Program-made: the position numbers and the translations under genes | Notes under the pieces: generated by a model | What the model saw: the letters and a program-made list of their open reading frames with translations, nothing else | Databases searched by the model: none | What the model was told of the DNA's origin: nothing | NCBI RefSeq assembly: GCF_900497805.2 | Contig: NW_020954556.1 | Span: forward strand, 34,959,312-35,023,311 | Source: Vombatus ursinus | Lineage: Eukaryota; Chordata; Mammalia; Diprotodontia; Vombatidae | Reading direction: 5' to 3' | Length of the DNA: 64,000 nucleotides | Part shown: one piece after another, positions 24,392 to 38,823 of the stretch | Layout: every line of letters begins with the position of its first letter | Numbering within the stretch: the stretch's first letter is position 1

Positions 24392-26780
24392 GAGTTCCAC
24401 TTCTGGGAGCCAAGATGGCAGAGTAATAAATAAGTTGCTCTCACCATCCTTTATTAAGCTCTGAAAGCCCAGAAAATATTGCCCCAGAAAAACCCTGGAA
24501 CAGCTGAGTCAGCAGAAAGATGGGGTGCAGAGGTCCAGTAGACCTGGTAGCTTGAGGGATTAACGGGAAAGTCCCCACTTGTCCTTGGGGAAGGGGAGCA
24601 GTACAGAATGGGAGGTGTCCCAGCAAGCTGGCAGAAAGCCCCACCTCAGCATACAAAGGGAGATCCTGAATCTCAGGTGGTGGAGCAGGCAAATACCAAC
24701 ACCATGATCCCTGAGTGCCTCAGTATGGGCATAGAAACCAGTGGAAACCAGCTCAGAAAACCACCATGTGTCTTGGCATTCTACAGCAGCCAAGTATCCC
24801 AGTGCCTCAGCAAAACTCTGGGAAGCACTCCAAGGAGGAAAGTTTCAGGTGGAGAAACAACCCACAGCAGCAAAAAATCCCTCTGAAAGGAGCCAAAGAA
24901 AGCAAAAGGAAGGAAAGATCTGGATGATCAGGCAACCTTCAGGGGCCAGACTACCCAAGCCTACCCCTAGAGTTCCAGTGTTGCTGATTCCAGCCCAACA
25001 CCAGGAACCTGCCAGAACCCTAGAGACTCAAACTTCCAGCAGTTGCGTCCACAGCACACAAAGCCAGTGACCGGTCCCCAGGCTCATAACACAAGAAGCT
25101 TGGGTGAGCTCCCCTGATCCCCAGCAAGAGAGCTCAATCTTTTTAAAGGCCAAGAAATAAACAAAAACCATTAGCATAAAGAAACACACTATAGAATCTT
25201 ATTGTGGGAACAGTGAAGATCAAGGCAGAAATTCTGAAGAGGACAACATTGTCAACAAACCCATATCTGGAACGTCAAAAGGGAATATCAACTGGTCTGA
25301 AACCCAAAAAGCCTTCTTGGAAGATCTCAAGAAGGATTTTTAAAGTCAAATAAGAGAGGCAAAAGAAAAATTTGGAAAATAAATGAAAAGTATGCAAGAG
25401 AGAGTCAATAGCTTGCAAAAGGAAGGACAAAAATTAACTGAAGAAAACAACTCCTTAAAAAACTCACTGAGGAGAAGAATTCCTTAAAAAAAATAAAATG
25501 GGTCAAATGGAAAAGGAAGTACAAATTCTGAAAAAGAAAACAATTAGTTAAAAATTAGAATTGGGCAAATGGAAGCTAATGACTCTATGAGAGAGTGAGA
25601 ATCATTCAAACAGAAACAAAAGAATGAAAAAAAAGATGAAAACATAAAATACCTCATTGGTAAAAAAACAAACAAACAAACAAACAAACAAAAAAAAAAA
25701 AAACCAATTGACCTGGAAAATTGATCCAGAAGAGACAATTTAAAAATTATCAGTCTGCCTGAAAATCATAATGAAAAAAGGGCCTGGACAACATCTTTCA
25801 GGAAATCATCAAGGAAAACTACACATAAGGTCATGGAACCAGAGGGTAAAATAGCCACAGAAAAAATCCATAGATCACCTCCTGAAAGAAACCCTAAATT
25901 GAAAACTCCAAGGAATATAGTAGCCAAATTCCAAAATTACCAGGTCAAGGAGAAAATGCTACAAAGTAGCCAGAAAAAAAACAATTTAAATATCATGGAA
26001 CCACAGGCAGGATTACACAGGACCTTGCAGCTTCTACATTGAAAGATCATAGAGCGTGGAATATGATATTCTGTAAGACAAAGGATCTTAGATTACAACC
26101 AAGGATCACCAATTCAGAGAAAATGAGCATGATCTTTCAGGGAAGGAGATGGACATTCGATGAAATAGGGAACTTTCAAACCTTCCTGATTAAAAAAAAA
26201 ACAGAGTGCAACAGAAAATTTGATCTTCAAATACTATACTCAAGAGACACATATAAAGGTAAATGAGACAGAAAAAAGTAACAAAAACTGTTTACATCCC
26301 TACAAGGGAAGATTGTAACACTTGTAACTCTTGAAAACTGTATTGTTATTACATCATTTTAAAGAAGAGAGGGGTGAGTGTAAGTTGACTTTGATGTAGA
26401 TAAAAGAAAATTTAATCAAGTGGGTTAAATGAATCTAAGTAAGTGGATTAATCTGATCTAAGGGAATGTACTGAGAGAAAAGGAAAGGAGGAGGCAGACA
26501 AGGGTAAATTACAGGAAAAGGCACAAAAACCTATTACAGCAGAGGGAAAGTAGGGGAGAAGATGAGCATTGTTTGAACCTTACTCTCATCAGATTTGGTT
26601 CAAGGAGGAAATGATATAATCAATTAGGAATAGAATTCTAACTTACCCTAAAGGCAGTAGGAGAGAAAAGGGGAAAGAAAAGGGAGGGATTAATAGAAGA
26701 GACGTGGGAGAAAAATTTAAAACTCAAAAGTTTACAGAAATGATTTTGATGAATCAAAATAAATTAATAAAAATCATTAT
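24392..26780 (+). mobile_element. Half-L1 D (HAL1-like): 5' UTR + ORF1 + spacer + short 3' end
   Basis: It has the same 5' end as the full-length L1s ('ctgggagccaagatggcaga' at about 24404), a GC-rich 5' UTR to about 25165, an ORF1 at about 25171-26266, then spacer sequence (26267-26690). It passes directly to the last ~60 bp of an L1 3' UTR ('gggagaaaaatttaaaactc' near 26708) and an A-rich tail, with no ORF2 at all. Flanking duplications 'agaattcggctata' (24378-24391) and 'agaatttgctata' (26781-26793) show it inserted as this unit into L1-B ORF1. The layout matches the described HAL1 class, whose members depend on L1 ORF2 supplied in trans. Calling it HAL1 is inference; an internal deletion of one L1 copy would look the same. 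Confidence 0.75.
25171..26266 (+). pseudogene. L1 ORF1p-like gene of half-L1 D, decayed
   Basis: ORF1p is a trimeric RNA chaperone that packages L1 RNA. The frame corresponds to the N-terminus seen in other copies as MSKKKHSIDSYYG, but the start codon is mutated here (ATT in place of ATG). Then come a lysine/glutamate-rich coiled coil (about 25260-25640), an RRM-like stretch with the strongly conserved IHRSPPERNPKLKTPRN segment (25873-25917) and a C-terminal domain ending around 26266. A stop shortly after KKDF (near 25341) and later frameshifts disable it. A CAAA microsatellite with A-run lies at 25663-25702. Confidence 0.75.
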
Positions 26781-27589
26781 AGAATTTGCTATAATGTTCT
26801 TAGGAATTTTCATTTTGGGATCTCTTTCAATAGGTGATTGGTAGATTTTTTAAATATCTGTTTTGCAATTTGGTTCTAGAATATCAGAGCAGTTTTCCTT
26901 GATGATTTCCATATCCTTTTTTGACCATGGCTTTCAGGCAATCCAATGATTCTTAAATTACCTCTCCTTAATCTATTTTTAAGTCAGTTGTTTTTCCAAT
27001 GAGATATTCCACATTTTCTTCCATTTTTTTTCATTCTTTTGGTATTGTTTTATTCATTCTTGATGTCTTATAAAATCACTAGCTTCCACTTGTTGAATTA
27101 AAGGGTTTTTTTAATTAATTTATTTTGGATTATCAACAATCACTTCCATAAGCTTTTGAGTTTTAAATTTTTCTCCCCCTCCTTCCCCACCTTCTTCCCC
27201 AAGATGGTATGCAATCTGATATAGGTTACACATATATACTCCTATTAAACATATTTTCACATTAGTGATATTGTAAGTAAGAATTAGAACCAGTAGGAGG
27301 AACCACCAGAAGAGGAAACAATACACAACAGAAGAAAAAAAATAATATGCTTCAATCTGCATTCAAATTCCATAGTTCTTTGTTTGGATGTGGATAGCAT
27401 TTTCCACCATGAGATCTTTGGAGATGTCTTAGATCCTTGTATTACTGAGAAGGGTTAAGTCTATCAATACTAGTCATTGCACAACATGGCTATTACTGTG
27501 TACAATATTCTCCTGGTTTTGCTCACTTCACTCAGCATCAGACCATATAAGGCTTTCCAGGTTTTTCTGAAGTCCACTTGCTCATCATT

Positions 27590-29959
<2,370 letters not shown>

Positions 29960-30557
29960 TCATGAGGACCCTGGAGATGTCCTAGATCCTTGTGTTGCTG
30001 AGAAGGGTTAAGTACATCAACATTAGTACCTAACTGATTATGTTATTCCCTTCTTGAGCCACATATGATGCGAGTAAGGTCCAATCAATGCTCACCTCCT
30101 TCCTTTCTTAACCTCTGCTGTAATAGGTTTTTGTGTCTTTTTCCTGTAATGTAATTTACCCTTGTCTGCCTCCTCCTTTCTCAGTACATTTTCTTAGATC
30201 AGACTAATCCACTTACTTGGATCCATTTAACCCCTTGATTGATTTTTTTTAATCATTAAGTCAAAGTCAATTTATATCCACCCCCTTTATGTATACTCCT
30301 TGAACATGGTGTAATAACAATAAAGTTCTCAAGAGTTACAAGTGTCTTCTTCCCTGTAGGTATGTAAACAGTTTACCATTACTAATAACATGTTGTTTTT
30401 TTCTGTCCCATTTACCTTTTTATGTCTCTCTTGAGTCCTGTATTTGAAAATCAAATTTTCTGTTGAGCTCTGGTCTTTTTATCAGGAAAGTTTGGAAGTA
30501 CCCTATTTCATTGAATATCCGTCTCCTCCCCTAAAAGATCATGCTCATTTTCACTTG

Positions 30558-31431
30558 TTAGTTGATCCTTGGTTGTAATCCAAGCTCCTTTGCCTTATGG
30601 AACATCAAATTCCACACCCTATGGTCTTTTAAGGCAGAAGTTGCAATGTCCTGTGTAATCCTGACTGTGGTTCCATGATATTTAAATTGTTTCTTTCTGG
30701 CTGCTTGCAGTATTTTCTTTTTGACCTGGTAATTTTGGAACTTGGCTACAACATTCCTTGGCATTTTCAATTTAGGATCTCTTTCAGGAGGTGATCTGTG
30801 GATTCTTTCTATGGCTATTTTTACCATCTCTTTCTAGGACCTCAGGGCAGGTTTCTTTTATGATTTCCTGAATGATAGTGTCCAGGCTCTTTTTTTTTTC
30901 ATTGTAATTTTCAGGTAGACCAAAAATTTTTAAATTGTCTCTCCTGGATCATTTTTCCAGGTTAGTTGTTTTACCAATGAAATATTTTACATTTTAATCT
31001 TTTTTTTTATTCTTTTGTTTCTTTTTGATTGATTCTTGTTCTCTCATAGAGTCATTAGCTTCCATTTGCTCAATTATAATTTTTAACAAATTGTTTTCTT
31101 CTATTAGATTTTGTACCTCCTCCCCCATTTAGCCAATTGTATTTTTAAGGACTTGTTTTCTACAGTTAATTTTTGTCCTTTTTCCATGCTATTGACTCTC
31201 TCTTGCATACCTGTCATTTCTTTTCCCATTTTTTTCTTCTAGCTCCCTCATTTGACTTTTAAAATCCTTCTTGAGCTCTTCTAAGAAGGCTTTTTTGGCT
31301 TTAGACCAGTTGATATTCCCTTTTGAGGTGCCAGATATGACTTTGTTGACAATGTTGTCATCTTCAGAATTTCTGCTTTGATCTTCACTCTTCCCATAAT
31401 AAGAATCTATCGAATGTTTCTTTTTGCTCAT
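30558..31431 (-). pseudogene. L1-E ORF1p-like gene, decayed
   Basis: Starts at the ATG complementary to 31429-31431 (MSKKKHSIDSYYGKSEDQSRNSEDDNIV...), preceded by a GC-rich L1 5' UTR. An N-terminal low-complexity/coiled-coil region (31189-31431) is followed by interrupted coil and then the RRM-like block IERIHRSPPERDPKLKMPRN with the C-terminal KYHGTTVRITQDIA and AKELGLQPRIN segments (30558-30827). The last part of the C-terminal domain seems shortened near 30540. Frame broken at a few places. Confidence 0.8.
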
Positions 31432-32258
31432 GGTGCTTGTCTATTTCTTGGCCTTTAAAGAGATTGAGCTCTCCTGCTAGGGAGCAGAGGGCACTGACCC
31501 AACCTTATTGTGTTATGATCCCAGGGTCTGGTCACTGGCTTTGTGTGGTGGGGCCTCTGACATTGGAAGTTAGAGGCTGTAGGGTTCTGACAGTTTACCT
31601 GGGGTTGAGCTAGAATCAACAACACTGGAACTCTAGGGGTAGGATTGGGTAGTGTGACCCATGGATATTTCCTGATCACCTGGGCCTTTCCTTCCTTTCT
31701 CTTTGTTCCACTCTTTTCAGATGGATGTTGCAGGATATTTATCCTCCTGGCAGCCCTTGGAGTGCTGCTTCCCTTAGTTTTGCTGAGGCACTGGGAGAGC
31801 TGGTTGCTGTAGAATGCTGGGGCACTTGTAGTTTTCCAAGCTGGTTTCCACCAGTTCCCCTGCCCTCACTGAGGCACTCAGGGGCTGGGGTATTGGTGTT
31901 TGCCTGCTCCACCACCTGGGTTTCAGGATCTCCTCCTGTTATGCTAAGGTGTGGCTTTCAGCTAGTTTGCTGGGGCACCTCCTGTTTCATACTGTTCCCC
32001 TTCCCCCAGGTCAAGAGGGGCCTTTCACATTAATCCCTCAAATCACCTGGGCTACTGGACTGCTGTACCCAGTCTTTCTTCTGGTTCAGCTGTTCTAGGG
32101 TTTTTCCAGGGGTGATTTTTCTAGGCTTGCCGAGGTTGATAATTGAGGGTAAAAGCAACTTATTTCTTACTCTGCCATCTTAGCTTCCAGTAAATTAAAG
32201 TTTTGAAGAAATTATTTTCTTCAGTTAGCTAGTTTTCTTTTGATCAATTTTACCTTTT

Positions 32259-35088
32259 TTTAACTTTCTTTTTCTTTTTATTTTTTGGTCTGGGTTTTCT
32301 TTCACAACACAACCAATATGGAAATATGTTTTGTATGATTGCACATGCATAACCTATACCAAATTGCCTTCTCAATGAGGGAGGCAGAGGAAGGGAAGGA
32401 AGGAATTTGGAACTCAAAATTTAAAAAAAAAACTTGTTAAAATGTTTTTTACATGTAACTGGGGGAAAATAAAACATTAAATATCTATCTATACCTATCT
32501 ATCTATCCATCTATCTATCTATTTTAAAAAGTAAAACAGTGAAGAGTGAGATTTAGGACCTAGATCCAGATGCTTTCATAATTACCTTCTCTATTTTTTT
32601 TTCTGTTGTGAAAAACTAAGTGTATTTCCCTTTATTCTATCTTACCTCCTATTAATTCTATTCTCTCTTTTGATCCTGTCCCTCCCCAGAAATGTTTGCT
32701 TTTGATTATCCCCTCCCCCAATCTGCCCTCCTCTCTATCAACCCCCTGCTCTCTTGTCCCCTTCCCCCTTATTTTCCTGTAGGGTAAAATCACTTTCCAT
32801 ACCCAATTGAGTGTGCAGGTTATTCCCTCCTTAAACCAAATCCCATGAGAATAAGATTCACTCATTCCCTCTCACCTCCCCCCATGTCCCCTCCACTGTA
32901 AAAGCCTTTTCTTGTCTGTTTCATGTGAGATAATTTACCCCATTCTACTTCTCCCTTTCTCCTTCTCTCAGTATGATCCTCTCTCATCCCCTAATTTTAT
33001 TTTCCACATAACCCTTCATCTTCAACTCACCCTGTGCCCTCTATCTATTTATCTAACTATCTATCTATTTGTCTATCTATCTATCCATACATATAATTTT
33101 TCCCCTCCCACTACCCTAATACTGACAAAGGACTCATGAGTTACAAATATCATCTTTCCCTGCAGGAATGTAAACAGTTCAACCCTAATAAGTCACTTAT
33201 GATTTCTCTTTTCTGTTTACCTCCTCCATGTTTCACTTGAGTCTTGTATTTGAAAGTCAAATTTTCTATTCAGCTCTGGTCTTTTCCTCAGGAATACTTA
33301 AAAGTCCCCTATTTCATTGAATGACCCTTTTTTACCCTGAAGGATTATACTCAGTTTTGGTGGGTAGGTGATTCTTGGTTGTAGTCCTATCTCCTTTGCC
33401 TTCTGGAATATCATACTCCATGCCCTCTGGACCCTTAATGTAGAAGCTCCTAAATCTTGTGTTATCCTGATCATGTTTCTACAATACTTGAATTGTTTCT
33501 GGTTGCTTGCAATATTTTCTCCTTGACCTGGGAATTCTGGAATTTGGCTACAATATCCCTAGGAGTTTTCCTTTGGGGATCTCTTTCAGGAGGTGATCAG
33601 TGGATTCTTTCCATTTCTATTTTTCCCTCTAGTTCTAAAATATCAGGGCAGCTTTCCTTGATAATTTCTTGAAAGATGATGTCTAGGCTCTTTTTTTGAT
33701 CATGGTTTTCAGATAGTTCAATAATTTTTATGTTCTCTCTCCTGGATTTATTTTCCAGGTCAGTTGTTTTTCCAATGAGATATTTCACATTATTTTCTAA
33801 TTTTTCGTTCTTTTAGATTTGCTTTACAGTGTCTTGATTTCTCATAAAGTCACTAGCTTCCAATTGCTCCATTCTAATTTTTAAAGAAGTATTTTCTTCA
33901 GTAAGCTTTTGAATTTCCTTTTGCATTTGGCCAATTTTGCTTTTCAGTGTATTCTTCTCCTCGTTGGCTTTTTGAACCTCTTTTGCCATTTGGGTTAGGC
34001 TATTTTTTAAGGTGTTATTTTCTTCAGTATTTTTTGGGTCTTCTTTAGCATCACTCTCAGTTTTTCCTCTACTTCCCTTGCTTGCTTCTCAAAATCCTTT
34101 GTAAGCTTTTCCTTGGCCTGGGACCAGTTTGTTTTTTTCTTGGAGGCTTTGGATGTAGGAGCTTTTGCTTCATTGTCTTCTTCTAGTTGTAAGTTTTGAT
34201 CTTCTTTGTCACCAAAATAAGATGATATAGTCTGAATCTTTTTGTGTTGCTTGCTAAGGATCCCAGCCAATTACTCAAGTTATAATCTCTTTGTTAAGGT
34301 AGCGGTCTGTTTCCTGTGTGGAGAATGTACTGTCCCAAGCTTCAGAGGTTTTGTGCAGCTGTTTTCAGAGATGCTTCTAGGGACCTGTAAATTTTCATTT
34401 CTTCCAAGGTGGAATGATAAGGGGTGAGGTGTTTACTCCTTTCCTGGCCTATGCTCTGGTCTATGAGTGACCAAAAGAACTCTTTTCTGTCTTGGAACTG
34501 TGAGGATTTCCTCTCCACTGCCACTACAAGCTCCACCACACCAGTGTTCCTCCTTACCCCAGGACCACCACCCAGAAGTATGACCCAGATTAAAGCATGG
34601 GCAAAGCAAGAGAATCCTGCACCAGCAAAGAGATTCCTGCAATCCCCCTCTGATCAGCCACTTGATTCCCCCTCAGTACATGGGCCTAAAGCTCAGGAGG
34701 CAGCTGCTGCCCCAGGCCATGCTCAGGACTGGGGCTGGAACCCCGTTGTGCTTTTCTCTCACCACCGCAGAAACAGAATTTTCCCACTGACCTTCTAAGT
34801 TGTCTTCGGCCTTCCTGGGTTGAGAAGTCTGGAAACTGCCACAGTTGCCTGTGATTCAGTCCTCTGAGGCCCATGCCGAGCTGCGCTCCTCTCCCTGCCC
34901 AGCACGATATACCTTTCTGATCAACCATCCAGGCTGTCTTTGGCTGGAAATTTGTTTCACTCTGTCTTTTGTGTGTTCTGCTGCTTTAGAATTTCTTTAG
35001 AGCCATTTTTTATAGTTATTTGGAGGAGTTTGGGGAAGAGCTCAAGCAAGTCACTGCTTTTACTCTGCCATCTTGACTCCACCCCCCC
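32259..35088 (-). mobile_element. Half-L1 F (HAL1-like), with a plus-strand L1 3' UTR piece at its left edge
   Basis: Read leftward from 35088: complete 5' end ('gtggagtcaagatggcagag'), GC-rich 5' UTR to about 34275, ORF1 (34270 to about 33290) and the ORF1-ORF2 spacer to about 32615, ending near the expected ORF2 start without any ORF2. Flanking duplications 'tcaattttacctttt' are at 32244-32258 and 35089-35103 (15 of 15 identical). The left edge, 32259-32484, is instead a plus-oriented L1 3' UTR end ('tttttacatgtaactggg' then 'aataaaacattaaat'), followed by a (TATC)n microsatellite 32484-32522; how that piece joined is unclear. A second (TATC)-type microsatellite is at 33044-33092. Confidence 0.7.
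33290..34270 (-). pseudogene. ORF1p-like gene of half-L1 F, decayed
   Basis: Start taken at the ATG complementary to 34268-34270, giving MAGILSKQHKKIQTISSYFG, then an acidic and lysine-rich coiled coil. The middle block MKYLIGKTTDLENKSRRENIKIIELSENHDQKKSLDIIFQ lies at 33788-33660 or so (frame 33597-33788), followed by the IERIH...PPERDPK region and the C-terminal domain to about 33290. A few frame breaks. The N-terminus differs from the MSKKKHSID type of copies D and E, so F belongs to another ORF1 lineage. Confidence 0.75.
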
Positions 35089-36396
35089 TCAATTTTACCT
35101 TTTAAGGATTTGTGTCTTCAGCCAATTTTTGTACATCTTTTTTTTTTCCATTTTTGGGGGCTTTCTTTATAAAGGTGTTGACATTTTTCATTATTCTATT
35201 GTATAACTCTCATTTTCCCCAATTTTTCTACCTCTCTAATTTAATTGTAAACGTACTTTTTGAGCTTTTCAAGGAGTTCTTTTAGGGCCAGAGACCAATT
35301 CACATTTTCTCTGAGACTTTGCGTGTAGATGGCTTCACATTGTTGTCTTCTTTTGAATTTATCTTTTGATCTTCCCTGTTACAATAATATCTTTCCATTG
35401 TCAAGATCTTTTCTGTTCTTCATTTTCCTCATTTTTGTCTAGCTCATTTCATGACTTTAAAGTTGAGCTCTATTCCTGGGTTAGAGCAAGCATTGTTCCA
35501 AGATTCTTGTGCTGGTGGCTATAGGACCTGACTTGTTGCCTGATGCTGTGCAGGGTCTGTGGAAAATCTGATCACTTTCTCAGTATTGTTCTGCGGCATG
35601 GGTGTGGAGGGAGAAAAACCTGGCCACTCACCTGGGACTGCACTGGGCACCATGGGGGGTCTGGCCACTCAGCCAATGTTACTCTGGAGCTCAAAGGTGG
35701 TGTGGTACAGTTCTGAAGCTGCAGGAGGCCTGGGCACATCCATAAAACTGCACCAGGGACCATGGGGTGCCTGGCTTATTGCCTGGCACTGCACCAGGCC
35801 TTTGGTAAGGTTCAATGCATAACATCTGGGCTGCCAGTGGGCCTGGTGCTCTGCCAAGACTGCAGCAGGCCTGTCAACTCTCCTGGTACTGTGTTGGGGC
35901 ATGAGTGGGGCCTGGCTGCTTACTTGGTGCTCTGCAGAAACCTGCAGAAGGAATAACGGGCTGGTGCTGTGCAGGGTCTTGAAAGTGGCTTGGCTGCTCA
36001 CCTAGTGCTGTGTTAGGGCCCAAGGGTGTCCTAGTGCTATGCAGGGGTCCCTGGGGGCCTGACTGGGCCTGTGGAGGCCTAGTCTTGTATAGGAGCAAGG
36101 AGCCTTGGTTACTGACCTGCACTAAGGCTCAGGGCCTCACTCTGGCTTTCTGGAGCACAGCATGCTTCTGGCTTGTCTGGACACTGCAAGCCCTAGACTG
36201 CACTCTCCTTTTGCCTAAGTGAGACAGAACTTTACTGCCAACCTTCTAAGATGTCTTGGACTGGAAAATTGTTTCACCCCATCTTTTTGTCAGTTTTGCC
36301 ATTCCAGAATTCATGTTGAGGTGTTATTTAATAATTGTTTGGAGGTGAATGTGAGAGAGTTCTGGTGGCTTTCTGTCTTATTCTGTCATCTTGGCT

Positions 36397-37445
36397 CCTT
36401 GAAGTCCCTATCTTTTTATTCTTCTGACTTTATTTTATTGTTTCTTGATGTCTCATAGATTCATTAGCTTCCACTTGATCAATTCTAATTTTTAAGCAGT
36501 TATTTTCTTCAATGAGACTTATGTACCTCCTTTCACATTTGGTCAATTCTACTTTTTGAGTTCTTTTTTTCCTCAGTGTCTTTGTGCTTCTTTTACCAAA
36601 CTATAATTCTCTTTTCATAATTCGTTTTCATCACTCTCATTTCTTTTCCACATTTTTTTTCTCTACTACTTATCTTTTTCTTGAATTCTTCCTGGAATCA
36701 AAATAATGCAAAATAAAAGAAAATGTGAAATATTTTATTAGACAATACAACTGACCTGGAAAATTGATCAAGGAGAGATAAATTAAGAAATCTTATACTA
36801 TCTGAAAGGGGAGGAGAAGAGGGAAAGAGGGATAGAAGAAAAAACATATTGGAGAAAGTGATACTCAGAAACCAAACACTTATGAGAAGAGATAGGGTGA
36901 AATTAGAGAGAGACAGAGACAGAGAGAGAGAGACAGATGGACAGACAGAGAGTGAGGGACAGAGAGAAGAAGAAGAATAAACAAGGAGTAAATAAGACAG
37001 AGGGAAATATACAGGTAGTAATCATAACTGTGAATGTGAATGGGATGGACTCACTCATAAAATGAAAGCAGATTGCAGAATGGATTAAAAAATAGAATCT
37101 AACAATATGTTGTTTCAAGAAACATATTTTAGTCAGAGAGATACACAGTGTAAAGGTAAAAGGCTAGAGCAGAATCTATTATAATTCAGCTGACATAAAA
37201 CAAAAAAAAACAAGGATAGCAGTCATCATTGCAGGCAAAGCAAAAGCAAAAATATGTTTTATTAAAAGAGACAAGCAGGGAAACTACATCTTGCTGAAAG
37301 GTCACATAGACAATTAAGTAAAAACAATATGAAATGTACATGCATCAAATGGTATAACATTCAAATTCTTAAAGAAGTTAAAAGTGTTACAGAAGGAAAT
37401 AGATGGGAAAATATACTAGTGGGAAGATTTAATGACTGTCCACTG
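36397..37445 (+). mobile_element. L1-G: L1 with inverted ORF1 N-terminal half
   Basis: 36397-36690 is ORF1 coiled-coil sequence on the minus strand ('tgtttcttgatgtctcatag', 'cattagcttccacttgatca'). At about 36690 orientation flips: 36695-36800 is plus-strand ORF1 ('gaaaatgtgaaatattttat', 'caactgacctggaaaattga'), then spacer with a (GA)n stretch (36903-36960), then early ORF2 endonuclease sequence (about 37020-37445; 'gtgaatgggatggactcact'). The arrangement matches a twin-priming type L1 inversion or a later local inversion. See also 58835-59400. Confidence 0.65.
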
Positions 37446-38673
37446 TAGAGAAATACCAAGCACAGCTGTGCTGACCAGACATGTCCTAGGCTACAGCTGT
37501 GGGGGAGAAGGAGCTAGCACACACCTAGAGCAGCAGTAGATGCTGACTGTGGGCATTTGCAGGACAGCAGAGTCCCTGTTTTCAGTTGCAGGGCAGAGAG
37601 ACAGTTATAGTTTGCATCCATCTCAGAGATCACAGGGAGCAAGATCATTTGTGGGAGAATGGCTAGGGGTCCTAGCCATGGCTTAGGAGTGCAGAAGAGA
37701 TCCCAAGGTTAAGCCCTGGGACAGACCTCAGAAAATAACAGCAAGAAGGACCTGAGACTTGGGGCATCATTTCTCTTTACTCGGGACTATAACTTGGTTA
37801 TACTAATGGCTACTAAAAAGAAAATAAAAGAGAAAATAAATAAAAATGAATAAGCAAATGGGGAAGAACACAATCATAGATAGCTACTACACAGACAGAA
37901 ATAATCTGGGTTCATACTCAGAGAAAGATAATGGAGCAAAAAAAAAATCTCTCATTTTTCAATGTCAAATGTCAAATGGTCCCAAGCAGAAAAAGGACTC
38001 TTAGAGGAACTTAAAAAGGATTTTAAATATCAAATAAAGGATATTAAGGAAAAATTAGAAAAAAATAAGAGCAATCCAAGAAAATCAACCAATTTAAAAT
38101 AGAGAATCAAAAACTTAAAGAAGCAAATAATTCCTTGAAAACTAGATTGGGCAAAAGAAAGCTAATGACATTCTAAGACATCCAGAAATAATAAAACAAA
38201 ATCAAAAAAATGAAAAAATAGAAAAGAATGTGAATCATCCCATCAGAAAAACAACTGATCTGGAGAACAGACAAAGAAGAAATAATATAATAGTCAGAGT
38301 AACTGAAAATTATGATAAAATAATCTTTATACAATATTATAAGAAATTAACAAAGAAAATTGCCCTGAAATTCTAGAACAAGAAGGCAAAACAGAAATAG
38401 GAAAAATCCATCAATCACCACCTGAAAGAGATTCCAGGAGGAAAACTTACAAGAATATCATATCCAAGTTTTAATGCTCCCAGGTTAAGGAGAAAATATT
38501 GGAAGCAACAAGAAAAAAAAACAATTTAAATATCATGGAGCTGCATTAAGGATTACATAAGACCTAGCAGGTGCTGTGTTGAAGAACTGTAATTCTATAT
38601 TTCATAGAGCAAAAGAGCTGAGGTTAAGACAAAGAATAACAAACCCAGCAAAGTTAACTATACTCGTAATTTT

Positions 38674-38823
38674 ATTTTATTTTTTAAGGCAATTGGGGTT
38701 AAGTGACTTGCCCAGGGTCACACAGCTAGTAAGGGTCAAGTGTTTGGGCTGAGATCAGATTTGAACTCAGGTCCTCCTGACTTCAAGGCCAGCGCTCTAT
38801 CCACTGCACCACCTAGCTGCCCC
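38674..38823 (-). repeat. WSINE1-like marsupial SINE
   Basis: Minus-oriented short tRNA-type SINE with head 'ggggcagctaggtggtgcag' at the right, the 'gggtcacacagctagtaagg' block and a T-rich (A-tail) left end. Imperfect flanking duplications near 38660-38673 and 38825-38838 ('..taatttta'). Inserted into the ORF1 part of L1-H. Confidence 0.85.

Noticed and set aside
24441-25070. Cluster of overlapping proline-rich frames
   Set aside because: They lie in the GC-rich 5' UTR of half-L1 D; the same kind of frames appear in the other L1 5' UTRs (31455-32033, 34424-34928, 35559-36122).
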